From positions 986,480-1,050,479 of the forward strand of contig JH720300.1 of NCBI GenBank assembly GCA_000231825.2: a stretch of DNA of 64,000 bases, written 5' to 3'. The stretch is from Tetrahymena elliotti 4EA. Taxonomy: Eukaryota > Ciliophora > Oligohymenophorea > Hymenostomatida > Tetrahymenidae. The notes under the pieces are model-generated. The model was not told where the DNA came from. It did not search any database and worked only from the letters and a program-made list of their open reading frames with translations. The translations under genes and the position numbers were made by a program. This document shows, piece after piece, positions 36,628-49,088 of the stretch (its first letter is position 1; each line of letters starts with the position of its first letter).

Positions 36628-38159
36628 ATGAACGTAGAAGATAAATTTATAGAGTTTGAATTAGAATAATGCATTTACACAGGTTTTATATCCATTACTG
36701 GTACTTTTGTATGCCCAATAAAATTTTATATAGGAAGTGAAAATTAGCAGTTATTGGCTTATTTTGCAATAAACAAAATAGTAAAAATAACACATTTCAT
36801 AAATTTTTGAAAAGCAATATTATTTTCAACAAAAAGCTACCTGAAAGTGGAATCACATCAGATAATTTTATATATGAGAAAAAAAGTACTGTTATGAAGC
36901 CTGAAAATCCTTTCATAGGATTTGATTCTAAAATGAGCAAAACTCTTAGCAAAACGGGTACTTACTATTAAAATTAAGTAAGTAATTAATTAATTAATTA
37001 ATTGTTTTTTTGTTTGTTTATTCAGTTTTCAGTGATTTTCAATTTATTCATTAGTTTTTTTTAAATCTCCATTTTAAAATTATTTAAAAGGATTTTAATA
37101 TTTTTGAAGTTTCAGGAGAATATTGTTCAGATTTTATTTCTGTTTCCTAACCAATAAACCAAAAAATCAGATTATCTTTTATTTAAATCAATTAATTTGA
37201 AAACTTCATGTTTATGAATTTGGGTATACCTCAATCAGGTTTATTTAGTTTTGAAAGATAAAATACTAATAATTATATACTCCAAAGCTACTTACAAAAC
37301 AATTTCAAAGTAAAAATTATTTTTATAATTTTAAAACCTAAAATGCTAAATTATTTTCTTAATTTAAGTAACCAAAATTTGCTTTAGCTGTAGAAGATTA
37401 GAAAGGAAAATTATACTATGATGAAATGCCATAATCTTGGAATGAAGCTATAGAAATTCCTACCAAGTCTTCTGAATAATGGGTAAAATTTACTCTTTTA
37501 TTACTTATTCAAAAATTATTAATAAAATAAAAAAGAACTTAAAATTAACAGGCTTAGTTCTCGGAGATGTAAATTTAATTCCTTTGGCTCATTTTTAATC
37601 AATAGAATTTACTTTAGATAGGAAGACTTCACTACCAAAAAGTACATAAAATAAATTTGAAAATGTATTTATTAATAAATTTAAACTAATTAAAGAAATA
37701 GCTAACTATTTTTTAAAGAAATACCCAAATTTGCTTACTAAAACATCCAATACAGTTAACTTGAAAAACTGTGAGAAGTGTAATTGCTTACAATCACTTG
37801 ATTTTCCTGATTTTAAAATTTACACAGAAAAAGTGATGGTTAGACTGAATCCAACATAATACTTTTCATATTCACAAAATTAAAAAGAAAATTGTTTATT
37901 TGGTATATCACCTAGTTAGATGTAGCTTTCAATAAATTTTTATAGAGATCACCCAACAATATTTAATTCATTAAATGGGTCTATTGCAATAGTTAAGTAA
38001 ACTAATCATTCTTTTTATATCTAAATATTGATTGATTTTTTATCCATTTTAAAATAGAGCTACTTAAATAAAAAATTTGGAAATTTTTTATTTTAAAATT
38101 TTACTTATGTTGAGCTGTGCAATTCTTGCTTTTTTATTATTAGCTTTGATGAAATATGA
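36628..38159 (+). CDS. Unrecognised multi-exon protein
   Basis: ATG at 36628. Exons 36628-36780 (51 codons) and 36837-36957 are followed by exons around 37116-37310 (GEYCSDFISVSQPINQKIRL, MFMNLGIPQSGLFSFERQ) and 37371-37480 (QPKFALAVEDQKGKLYYDEM), in consistent phase. A further long open stretch, 37553-38159, reads DVNLIPLAHFQSIEFTLDRK and contains a Cys cluster (NCEKCNC). The junction near 37480-37600 could not be resolved, and the true C-terminus may be at a splice donor near 38000. No known domain is apparent. The N-terminus (CIYTGFISITGTFVCPIKFY) looks beta-rich rather than membrane-spanning. Function unknown. It may be one gene with the coiled-coil exons at 38873-39660, but I list them separately. 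Confidence 0.55.
36983..37003 (+). repeat. (TAAT)n microsatellite in an intron
   Basis: About five copies of taat follow the splice donor of exon 2 of the unrecognised gene, inside its intron. Confidence 0.8.
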
Positions 38160-38872
38160 GTTTCTTTAAAAAGATAATATCTGTAAATATGTATTTGAGG
38201 ATAGAAATGATAACTCTGTTTTTACTTAAGAAAGTGAAAAATATAAAGTTATTTCAAGTAAAACAATTAAATATTTTTGAAATATTTTATGATCTGGCTG
38301 TTTCAGTAAATCTAATAAAAAATTTTGATGTCTTAATACTTAATTATTAACAATTCTGCTGATTAATTTTCCCTTACTTATTAATCTCTTTACTAAAATA
38401 TATCAGCTGATTTAGTCATAGTCGAAATTAATTTGCTTTTTAATTAGATATTTTAGAATTATTTAATTGTTAAGAAAGATAAATAAAAGTTTAGAATAAA
38501 TTTTATACCGTTTTAAATAAATAAAATACAAAAATTTAATGTTACTTAAAATAAAAAAATTAATATGTTGGAAATATTCTAAAATAACTAGGTTTTTTTG
38601 AAGAAATTTTATAGCATATATATATATTATTTATACTGACTTAAAGGAAAATTTATTAAATTTTATTTTATCTGTTAAATTAAATAAATTTATTGATTTT
38701 AAAAATAATTTTTTTAAAATTTCATTTTCTTTTCAAAAATATCAAAAGTATTTATTTTATGGATAACACAATATTCAAATTTTTTGATTAATATTCAAAA
38801 TTCTGAAAATTTTTTGGGGATTCGTATAATTTTAATTTGTTGACTTAAAATTATAAAGATTATACTTAAGAA

Positions 38873-39660
38873 ATGAAAGAAAGTTTGAATCAAGCAAATT
38901 AAAGCTAATAAACTGATTAAAAAATAAATTTATTTTTATAGGAATGCTCTTAAATACTACAAGAAACAATCAATCAAGGAGTTAACCTTCTATTTGAAGA
39001 AATGAAAAAAAACAAAATATTTGAAACAGAGTAACTTAGCAATGTAGAAATACAATAAAAGTTCTCCTTTGAATATTAATTTTCTATGAATAAAAAGGGC
39101 GAAGAAAAAATGAAATCCGAAATAAAAGAAACAACAGATACAACTATGGATATATTTGAATAGTATATAAGAAATAATTTTTTTGATTGCGATGTAATTA
39201 AATTCAATTTGTTTTTACATTGAACCTTTTTTACTAATTAGGAGCTACTCAAACACAAAGATTAGTAAAAAATAAACAAAAATTACAGTAGTAATCTCTT
39301 AAAATAAGTAGAATAACAAAAATAAGAACATACATAAGTATTTTATTTAAAAATTTTGTTTCTTAATTTCATACTATCTCTTTAAGCTTTAAGAAAAGAA
39401 GAAAATGAATCAAATCAACTAGCATATTGAGAAAGACGTTGAAGAAAACTATTAAGATCTTAAGGAAAAGGTATAAAAGCTGTATCGTAACGATGAAGTA
39501 ACAAAAGACATAATGTTAATAGAGAAGTGTAATTCCTATCTGACTAATGCATAAAATCAAGTAAATTTTAGTTGCTGATTAAACAATATTGAATACAAAT
39601 AATCTAAAACAAATTTAGCTAGATAAATCATAAATAGCTCTTGAAGAACTACTTTAATGA
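38873..39660 (+). CDS. Coiled-coil protein, unrecognised (or 3' exons of the preceding gene)
   Basis: Reads from ATG 38873 (MKESLNQANQSQQTDQ) or from open sequence just before it. It passes through exons ending near 39192 (donor GTAATTAAA), 39241-39338, about 39405-39560 and 39620-39660, to TGA 39658-39660. The product is charged and helical: QETINQGVNLLFEEMKK, then INQHIEKDVEENYQDLKEK and KCNSYLTNAQNQ. No domain is recognised. The 700-nt gap to the previous coding sequence is low complexity and could be either an intron or an intergenic space. The terminal exon encodes only ~13 residues before the stop. Confidence 0.5.
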
Positions 39661-40130
39661 TAAAATCAAAATGCACTTGAAAATAAATAGATTTTGATCA
39701 AAAAATCAAATCAAAAATGCTTGTAAAAATAAGGATTTGAATAATAAATCTAAATTCCCGCTTAAATAAGATTTGCTTTAAAAGTAAAATAGGATGATAG
39801 AAAATTAGTTATTAAATAATAAATAAATTAAGATCTGTACACATTTAATAATATATTTTAAATTATTTATAGTATTTTGGTTAGATTTTGTAGCTAGTTT
39901 AGTTAGTTAATTAGTTATTATCTATTTATTCTCAGCAAAAATAAATTTATTTAATTAATCAATTAATATAATGATTATTTTTAACTTTTAATTTTATGAT
40001 ACTCAGTAAATAACATGCAGGGTATTTACAAAATAAAAATTATTGTTAGTTAGTTCGTTATTGTTTCAGCTTCTTATCAATCTTTAAGCTTTTCACTTCA
40101 ATTAATTAAATTAATCTCATTTTAAAGTAC
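39661..40130. other. Short convergent intergenic spacer
   Basis: 3'-to-3' spacer between the coiled-coil gene and the J-domain gene. It contains a run of ttagttagtta-like repeats near 39890-39920. Nothing else was recognised. Confidence 0.6.
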
Positions 40131-41220
40131 TCAAGCTTTAGGTTAGGCGAGAGTATAGAAGTTATTTAGCTTTTAGAAAGATTCAGCTGCGCGAGGGTGA
40201 CTATTTTTGTCAGGATGGATAAAACGAGCAATATTTCTGTATTCAGATTTCAAAATTTCTGCATCTAAGTTAATGTAGTAAACTTGTAAGATTGAATCAG
40301 GGAATAGGATAATTTTGAACATCTCCTTGAGTTGACTGAAATTACAGGGACTTTCAGAGTCCTTTTGCTCATTTTTAATGTAGTCTCTAGCTTGTTGCTC
40401 AGCAATTTTTTCGACTTCTCTCTCAACTTGTTTAGCAGCCAAGATGACCTTCTTTTTGTAGTCTTCCGAATTTGGGTTTGCTTCACTGCTTGATTACTTT
40501 ATTTATAAAATACAGAGATTAATAAAATGGCTTGATAAAAATTAGATTTAAATTGATAGAAAAATACTAAATAATGAATGAAAAAATTACAGAAATCATA
40601 GCTTTGCGACGAGCTTCCTTGTACATTTCTTCCTAGTTCTTTTAGTATTCAGCCTACTTCTTGGCTTCTTCTTCCTTGATGTACTATTTGAACTAGTCTT
40701 TGACAATCTTCTTGCATTGAGAGCACCATCTCTATCTATAGGTTTAGTGAGATGACTCCCAACAATGGTTTTTGGAGCACTTGAACTTGAGTGTCTTTCC
40801 ATAGAGTTGGCTCAAGAGAACACCTTTGTTTTCTTCAGCATATTCCTTAGCTTTAAGGAGGTTTTCTTCACATTTATTGCACCAGGTACCAGCAAGCAAA
40901 TCTTCGACATTAATGACGAAAGTATGCTTGAGGAAACACCGAACAGTAAAGGTGCAGCAAGGAAAACCATTAATAACTTAGTTTTCCGCTGCTAGTCTTC
41001 CCATCCGCTGTTCCACGAGCTTTCTTCCTTACTCAATTAGCTTAATCATTTTTTGTGTCTTTTCTTCTTGCTCTTTTGCTTAGCTGGCAGCTAATTCTGC
41101 ATCGATTTTAATTTGTTAGTGCTAAAGTTGATGATACTGAAGATTTTCAAGGCTTAACAATTATTCTTTCTAACTACTGAAGCAATTACTCCTGCATTTA
41201 GACTCTTCATCTATTTTTAC
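40131..41220 (-). CDS. Zinc-binding protein with C-terminal J domain; first exon not resolved
   Basis: Exons 40591-41220 (210 codons) and 40131-40496 (122 codons) are separated by a 94-nt intron. The stop is TGA 40131-40133. The N-terminal part is a Gln/Glu/Lys coiled coil. A Cys-rich module follows: two Cys in GFPCCTFTVRC, then WCNKCEENL, KFKCSKNHCW and RWCSQCKK, which look like two zinc-binding sites. The C-terminal ~70 residues resemble the second half of a DnaJ domain: EILKSEYRNIARFIHPDKNS with the HPD motif and a following helix AAESFQKLNNFY. J domains stimulate HSP70 ATPase. The placement at the C-terminus recalls auxilin-type proteins. No in-frame ATG is present at the 5' end of the open stretch, so a first exon probably lies upstream of 41220, joined by an intron. 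Confidence 0.68.
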
Positions 41221-42149
41221 AGAAAAACAGTTTAATTTAGTATATTAAATATAAAGAAAAACGTCATGATAGTAAACACACACTAAATAACTTGATTTTA
41301 ATTTATCTGATCAAAATATTAAAATTATCTTTTTCATCGGATAAAAAACAGTATGATTATTGCTTAAGTTAATGGATAAATTGATTTAATAAAAGAGCAT
41401 CTGCTCTCTCAATAAATAAAAAAATTATTAAAAAGGTTAAGCCAATAAATAAATTGTAAATTTAATTAAAGTGGGGTATGGCTTAACTACTAATGATTAT
41501 AATTTTTGAATGATGGAAAAAAGACTAATCAATCATATTTAATTTAGAATGAATCTAATAATCATAGGTTTTTTAATTTGCTGTTTTGTTTTCAATTAAT
41601 ATTTTTTAGGCATATTATTAACTATCTATCTATCCATCCATCCATCTATCTTATTTATCTTTGCACAAATCTTAAAAGAGAAATTTAAAGAATTACACTA
41701 TTTAGTGCATAAAAAGTAATTCTTAATTAGCTAAATTTGATGAAATTTAAATTTTGGGGGGAATTAATGTAAAATATGTTGCAAAAAAAGGATAATTATT
41801 AGTGTGATTTATTTCCAAATAAAATTAGTAATTTCTTTTTTGAAAAGAAAACCTGATAATTTAATTTATTTTAAATGCTGTTAAATAAACTTTTGTCTCT
41901 TTATTTCAATTGATATTTTTTGATTATATTTCCATTCATCGTTAATTTCTTCTTTTGATGTTTATCAAAAATAAATTCAAATAGCAAAACACATTATCTA
42001 TTTATTTTATTCATAGTATTTTATAGTAGCTTGATAGCAATAATAACAGTTCTTTTAAAATCAAAAAAATCATTTTTAGCTTTATTTATGATGTTTCCAT
42101 TCAAATTATTCAGTTCATATTTTAAACAGATTTTGTTATTCAGATTATT
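41221..42149. other. AT-rich spacer with microsatellite
   Basis: Upstream region of the J-domain gene; it may hold its first exon. It contains a (CTAT)n/(CCAT)n microsatellite. No other gene was recognised. Confidence 0.5.
41622..41651 (+). repeat. (CTAT)n / (CCAT)n microsatellite
   Basis: Tandem ctat copies pass into tccatccatccatctatc. It lies in noncoding sequence upstream of the J-domain gene. Confidence 0.85.
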
Positions 42150-43862
42150 TCAAATTACGTGGATGTGCGTATATGTGTGTGTGGATAAAATCAAATGTTC
42201 TTTAATCTAGAAAATAGAATGATAATTATTACCTTTTCTCGGAGATGACTAAAAGATCTCTTTCTTTTAACTTTCAGCAACTGAATTTTTCCTTGTGGGC
42301 AAATTCGTATCTGCATCATCTAGCAAAAAGCAAGAATTGTCAATCTTCTAATTGGAAGAATTAAGATAAACTTAATTTGTTTGTGGTGTACACGAAGTAA
42401 AGTTGGGAGTTGGTAAATTAGATGATAAAGCACTACCGCACGGGTAGTGATCATCAAAATAATTACTTTTATCATTACTTCCATACCATACTTGAGTATC
42501 CGAAGAAGTAGATAGCATCGAGTCCTTACGAGGACAATATCTAAATGAAGAATCACTCTCTTTCTTCAATTTCTTATAACCGTAGGAAGACTCTTAGATT
42601 TCACTTTCTTCTTCTACTTTAAATTCGCTTGAAGCTGTCGTACTCCCTTCACTTGACGATGCCTCAAGTGAAAAACTGTGCCGATCAGCATTTTGTATTT
42701 TTTGATAACCGTTTGTTAAAAACGTATCCTATGTTTTGCTATAGTTTTAAAAAAAAATATTTAGTATTTCTGATAAACTGATATTTAAAAGTAATATTAT
42801 TGTATCCCAGCTTCTAAAAAGCTTTTTATCAAGCATATTAATTAATTTATTTATTTGTTTTGTTCTTCATTTATTTACAATTTTCAAATTTCCTTCTTCA
42901 GAGTATGTTTAGGATGAATGATAAAATAGATAGATAATTCAAATAAAATAGAAACCAACTTATTCATTATTACTAATTCAAAAACATACTAAATAACTAT
43001 TTGTTAGCTAGTTAACTATCTAGCCAGCTTGCTATTTAGTTATGTTTTAACAATTTTCGTGCATTTTTTAAGCTTTCTTTGTAAGAATATTATTGATCTA
43101 ATGAAGGTTAGATAGCTAGGTCAGGCGAGTCTGAAAGAAACAAAATGTTTTGCTTGATACATCAAATATATCATTGATCTATTCAATATATTAAATCTTC
43201 TAAAGCATTTTAATCTTCATTTAATCATAAAGGAAGAAACCAAAACAAGAAAAAGGAAAAATTAAATTAATATTTTGCTTGTGTTATTTATCTCTTTCAA
43301 ATTAGAAGTTAGGATATAATTTAATTTGTAAAAAATAATATATTTTAAATTACCAATTAATTTGGGCTGTTAGCCCTTTTAGTGTATCAAATGAATGGCT
43401 ACTGCTAGAACTATCTTGCAGGTAAGCTTCTTCTGATGTTGATACTTCAGAATCTGAATCAATAATTAGGAATTGAGTATCTTTAGGAACACTTGGCAGA
43501 TCTTTAAAGATCTTTTTAAATTTCTTTTAATTCACAGCCTGCACGGCTGGTTTACTCTGGTTGGAGGAAAAAGAACTCGGGTTAGAGCGTTTTTTCAGGA
43601 AAGAACCAATATGGGAGATATTGTTGGAACTTTCTTCAATAATTATGTCTTCTTAGTGAGAAAGACTTGATTTTTGATTGTTTTTTCCTTTTGCAGCGCA
43701 AGCTGCTCTACGTTTTGTATTTAGGCTTGAGGGGAACATTTTTGGTGGGGTATTGGGTGGGGATCTAGTCAAAGGGGCGAGGCGTGTGCAGTTTTCAGTA
43801 CCTAGTAGCTCTGCGGGGTGGTCGAGGGATTTAAATGATTGGTTATTATTAATATTTAATAG
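42150..43862 (-). CDS. Ser/Pro-rich protein of unknown function, 5' end unresolved
   Basis: Two exons with matching phase: 43354-43862 and 42150-42738. Their lengths sum to 366 codons, and they are split by an unusually long 615-nt intron. A donor GTAAGT-type site and a possible first exon (MPNYIISNQKQKIK, around 44020) lie upstream, with a TGA between in the same frame, so the start is probably spliced. The protein is disordered in character: LTRSPPNTPPKMFPSSL, EDIIIEESSNNISHIGS, FLIIDSDSEVSTSEEAYL, then HSFSLEASSSEGSTT. SPxxPP and many Ser-acidic motifs suggest phosphorylation and nuclear or regulatory roles, but no domain is seen. FLIIDSDSEV resembles a SUMO-interaction motif. The 43680-43830 stretch is much more GC-rich than its surroundings. 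Confidence 0.62.
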
Positions 43863-46634
43863 CTTTTATGTTCAGTATTTTAATTGTTTTCTATTAAAAC
43901 TTACCGTCAAAAGATAAGTTTTTCTTCTTTATTTATTACTTTTTTTTGTTTACTTTAATTTTTTGCTTTTAATTTGATATTATATAATTAGGCATTGCCA
44001 AGACCCCACCCAAATCAAAATGAAGGCAATCCTATCTTTATATAGTTATTTAATTAATTATTTAGCAGTCTATCTATCAATTAATTATCAATGCTCTTTT
44101 ATAAACAAATTAATTCTTGTATTTTTGTAATTACAAACACATAATAAATTTTGGTTTAATAGTTAATTTGATTGATCCCCCTTTTCATTTTAAGGGTCCA
44201 CAAGAATTGTTATAGTCAGCTGCATAACACTTTTATAATTGCTTTCTTTTTATTAATTAATAAGTAATAGACGATCAATCAACCCCCCTTCTTTATTTTT
44301 ATTCATTCACTTTTTCAATATTTTTTCATTCATTAGTTAATTCCTATAATAAATCTTATTTTTTCATTTTTCTATTATTCTGTTATGACTTTTCTTAATT
44401 TCCAATTAGAAATTCACTATTTTTGATCGATCATCTCTATTTTATTGAATTTTTTTATATTTAAGTTTATACAATAAATTTATATCCTAATTTAGCTTAA
44501 ATTAATTTAAGCTTTCCCAATAATATTTTATCTGATAAAAATACTCATCATTTATCTGTTTATTTATTTTTTATCAGACAAGCACAACATAAATACTTAT
44601 TGAATCAAATAAAAGTTAAGATGAAGTACTCATTAGATTTTATTTGCATAAAGTTAAAACCACATTAATAAATAAATCCATAAATAAAAGCTTGAAAATT
44701 TGTTTAATTTAATGCAATAAACCATTCAAAAAATTAATAAAGAATAAGATAAAATAAAATTATACCAGAATGTTAATAAACCACATTTTGTTTAAGAATA
44801 AAAAATAATCATAAACAATTTTTGTATTTTAGAAACTACTTGAAAACAAAAATACAATTCAATAAATCAACTCAAGTTGTCAGAAAATAGAAAATTCTTT
44901 AAATTTAAATTTTATGATTTTCCTCTAAAATCTATATTTAAAGTTTCTACTATCCTCTTTTACCCTTATAAAAATAGCTAACAATTATAAATCTATATTT
45001 GATTATAAAAATTAATATCTGATTAACATTTGTACAATCTAATTTGATGCTCCTAATCTGAATCTATTAAATATGCAAAAAGAACATTAATTTTTTGATC
45101 GTTATTTGTTAAGTAAAATAATAAGCATTAGAATACATATCAAATAATTTATTCTAGATCTTCAAATTATTTCTAAATTTCCATAAATACTAAAAGGTGT
45201 CTACCATCATAGTCATCTAAAAACATTTTTATATAAATAAAATTATAAATTTATTAATGGAATTTTTTTTTTATTTCATTAAAATTGGATATTTTTTAAT
45301 TAAAAATATAAAAGTATTTCAAATTTTTTATCAGTATCCATATTTAAAAATATTTTTTTTTTTTAAAAAATTTAATTTAAAATAGGAATGCTTTATTTGA
45401 ATAATAAAACAATTTCAATTAGTCATTTTGTATTTGTTTTAATTTTATCTAGAAACCTAAAGCAATCATCATTAAAAAACAAATAAAATTTTTTTTCTAG
45501 TTAATAGAAAACATTTATTTCAAATTTTTTTGAAAGTTAACTCTCATATCCAAAATCTTCAATATTAAACCTATCTTTAAAGAATAGAAACAAATTATTT
45601 GATTTATTATTGATAAAAAAAAATATAAGGAACCTAAATACTATTTTTTTTTAAAAAAAAAAAAGATAATTTTAATATTCAAAATAAAAACTAATATATA
45701 AAATCAACTTTATGGATCTTTTTAAGAAATCTCTTGAATTTCAATAGATATAACAAAATATTATTTTATTCATTAAATTAAATTTTTTTATGTTTTTAGG
45801 ATATCTACAAACCTGAAACATAGATTAATTTTTTAACTTTAAATAAATATTTAAAGACATTCTTAAAATATAAGGATGCAGAATAAAACATTCTTTTGAA
45901 AATCTTATTCAAAGTTTGTTGAAAAAATATTTAAAATTTATTATAATTAATAAAAGCTTACATCAAAATATTTAATATTAAAAACAAAAAGTGAAAAACA
46001 TTTAAGAACTATCTTGATAATAATTTTATTTTTTAGAGAAAATTTGAACTCAAAATTAGGAATGGTTTAAATACTCAGATTTTTTCTTTTAATTGAGAAA
46101 ATGTTAATAACAATCATTTTAATGTTTAAATCAAAATATTAAAGAATTTGATTAAAATTTGTGAATGTTAAGTATTTTTAATTTCTTCAAAAGTATCAAA
46201 TTATTTTGAATTACCTTCGTTTTGCAATAAATTAATTTTAAGTAAATGTTAATTTGATAGAGTTAACAAATCTTCTTTAAGGTAACTTAAAAATAATTTA
46301 ACTAAGCAATCAATAAATATAAATATTATACATTTTCTATTCTATTGACTTATTTTAAACTAGCAATTTTTGACTCGATAAAGTCAATTTTTGATAACTA
46401 ACTATTGATAATTTTTTTTTTGATTAGTTTTTTTTTTTGAAGAAATAATTTGATTTAAGCACTTATCATACAAATATTTCATTTAAAAACTTAGTTAATT
46501 TTGCAGTATTAGTTTTACCAACTAAATTTTAGAAAAAAAAATAGATAATTAAAGAAGTAAAAGAATATTATAAACAAGGTAGTAAAAAGATTAATAAGTA
46601 AGAACTTATTATTGTAGGCAAATTCATATTTTAA
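43863..46634. other. Long AT-rich intergenic spacer
   Basis: About 2.8 kb between divergent genes. The first ~180 nt may contain the first exon of the Ser/Pro-rich gene. A patch at 43990-44035 and another at 44175-44225 have higher GC and short C runs. The second reads on the - strand as a short Cys-containing C-terminal-like peptide, but no partner exon was found. The remainder is A/T-rich without recognisable features. Confidence 0.5.
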
Positions 46635-49088
46635 ATGGTTTCTCAATCTTCTGTATTCTAGGGAATCATCGTTGCCATTTCTCTTTGTTTAGCAGGAATA
46701 GCTATATTTTCTCAATAAAGTGAAAATAATTCTTTATTGACTAATGTATTTCAAATTTTCAATTTTTTTACGCTTTGATGCTTTGCTTGCTTAATAATTA
46801 GAAATATTCATTTTGTAAAAATAATTAGAGTATTCAAAATAATTACTCATCAGCAGATAGAAATCTTTATGGTTTGGATGACTAATATGGTTAAAATGAG
46901 TAGGAAAGCGAATACTACAAGCTATTTTAGTATCACTTTAAGGGAGATTGGAAAGCAAAAAAACCTTATAATTTGATATATAACTAAATGGTAATAAATT
47001 TATTTGTTTTTCAATTAGGATATAAAAAGTTTAAAACTTTAACATAGGTGAATACAGGTGTAAGTGTTGATGAATAACTGGGTTTTATTAGAAAAACAAA
47101 TGGAAAAATATTTATTAGATTTAATGATTTGATTTTTTCTGAGAACAAGATGCTTTATATTTATCTTTATGAAGATGAATTTTATGATGATCAAAGAAGA
47201 ATACTTATAAAAATGCCCTTTGAAGTTAATAGGCTTTATAATTAATATCATCAAAATATAGCTTTAATGATGATGATGGATAAAATGACTCAAATTGATA
47301 GAGGTAAAAATTATTTTATGCTTAAAGCTAATATATTTCATGATTGTTTAAAGCAAACATTTTAATATTTAAAAATTGACTCTGACTTACTTACTCTATC
47401 TATACTCTTTCCTGATTAGGAAAATTTCTAAATAGAGCCAATTATTTCTATTGGTACACTAAAATAATAAAAAAGAATAATTTGTTATTATCTTAAAAAA
47501 GAATAAAATTTTACTCAGAATAATGTTAAAATGAATAATTAATTGATTATAAATAATACTCTTTTTTTTAAAATGTAGATGATATTGAAGTTACTTTTGA
47601 GTCTTTCTTCTATAACAGGAACAGTAAAAAAATTGTCTACTAAAAAATGGGTGGTAATGATGTTGACTTTGATGAAATTAACTTACATATCAGTGTTGAA
47701 GCAGTATCTAAAGGAAGAGTATTAAGTTTTAGCTCAGAACTTGAATTAGTTACAGAGAGCTAAATCTTAAAAAATTTAAATTTCTGTCTATTTTCTACAG
47801 CTATTTCTATAATATCTTTAGCCGGCTCAACTGTCTTATATAACAGACTCAAGTAATCTGAAAATGAAGCAAAAAATGTAATTTTAATTTGAATAAAAAA
47901 TTAAAAAATAATTTATCTTAAAAATAAAGCTTTCTCTTATTACACTTGGATTTTGTACAATACAAGATGCATACTTGTGTTTGGTATTTTTATGGTAGGC
48001 TCTCTCTTTGAATGTAATTTGAATCTAAACATTTAAAGAATTTTCTAAATTAAAAACAATAAATTTTTGATAATTTATAGAAACTATTTATTATGTACAC
48101 TATCCCAGCATTGTGCTACTTTATGCTTTCTACTGTATTTGAAATGAGACTCACTGTTTTGGCATGGAAAGAAAAATATTATTACAGATTCTCATAATAG
48201 AATGAAGTCAAGAAAGGAATTGCAATATTCTACTCTATTTTTTGTAATAGTTTTTTTTCTATTAAAATCCTTTTTAAATATTTATTCAAAATAGATTTAG
48301 GGCTTTTTGGATTCTTCGTTTCAATGTCTTTCTTCTTCATATATGATTCATTTATTCTTTGCTTAAGTTTATTCTTTATTCCTCAAATAATTTGCACAGC
48401 AATAAATGGAAACAGCAAAAAGTTCTACTTCTCTTATGTTTTTGGTCTCCTTCTTCCAAGAATAGCTTTACCAGTATTAATTAATAAATTGTTACTAAAG
48501 CAATTATATTTAATTTCAAATTAAAAAAGCTTTATATGAGAGGATGCCCTAGTAACATCATGAATTTCAAGCCTTCTCAAGAATTTTGTGCTTTATGGGT
48601 TACATCATTTGCATTTTAGGTAATTTAATTTATTTCGGAATAAGATTGATTTAACCAAATATTTCATTATAAATTAGATTTTTATTATGTTCCTCTAAAG
48701 CAGATTTGGACCTAGATTTTTCATTCCTTCATTATTCCTTCCTAAATAATATAACTACAATTTTGTTTATCAATATAACCCTGAAGAAAAAGAAACAGTA
48801 AATAAATTTCCAGTTTTATTTCTTTTTAAGTAATTTTTATAAAAGGATGATTGTTCTATTTGCTTAGGTCCTCTTCACTTAAACCCTATGGAAGATGAAC
48901 CACCTAAAGAAATTTAAAACAGCTTTAATATGGATAAAAACACTTCTTAGAATACATAGTTAATTAAAAAGAAAAAAATATACAAGACTCCTTGTAATCA
49001 TTTATTCCATAAAGAATGTCTACATTCATGGGTAGAAGTAAAATTAGAATGCCCTCAATGCAGATAGAGCTTACCAACATGCTTTTGA
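46635..49088 (+). CDS. Multi-pass membrane RING E3 ubiquitin ligase, Tul1/FLY/DSC type
   Basis: Multi-exon gene from ATG 46635 (MVSQSSVFQGIIVAISLCLA, a signal-anchor) to TGA 49086-49088. A lumenal region contains NGKIFIRFNDLIFSENKMLY and QRRILIKMPFEVN. Transmembrane helices follow: CLFSTAISIISLAGSTVLY, LITLGFCTIQDAYLCLVF, YTIPALCYFMLSTVFEMRL, FFIYDSFILCLSLFFIPQII, then the conserved RFGPRFFIPSLFLP element. The C-terminal RING reads CSICLGPL...PCNHLFHKECLHSW...LECPQCR, with Cys/His spacing as in Tul1 and plant FLY proteins, which also carry RING at the very end. These ligases act at the Golgi or endosomes in membrane-protein quality control and pectin-like or sterol pathways in fungi and plants. 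About ten short introns are implied; several are fixed by frame. Confidence 0.85.

Noticed and set aside
44175..44225. C-terminal exon of an unknown protein on the - strand
   Set aside because: It is a short Cys-containing peptide ending in TGA with no upstream exon that fits in phase.
43985..44300. Telomere-like or breakage sequence because of C runs (ccccc, cccccc)
   Set aside because: No (CCCCAA)n array and no match to the 15-nt Tetrahymena chromosome breakage sequence was seen; the C runs are isolated.
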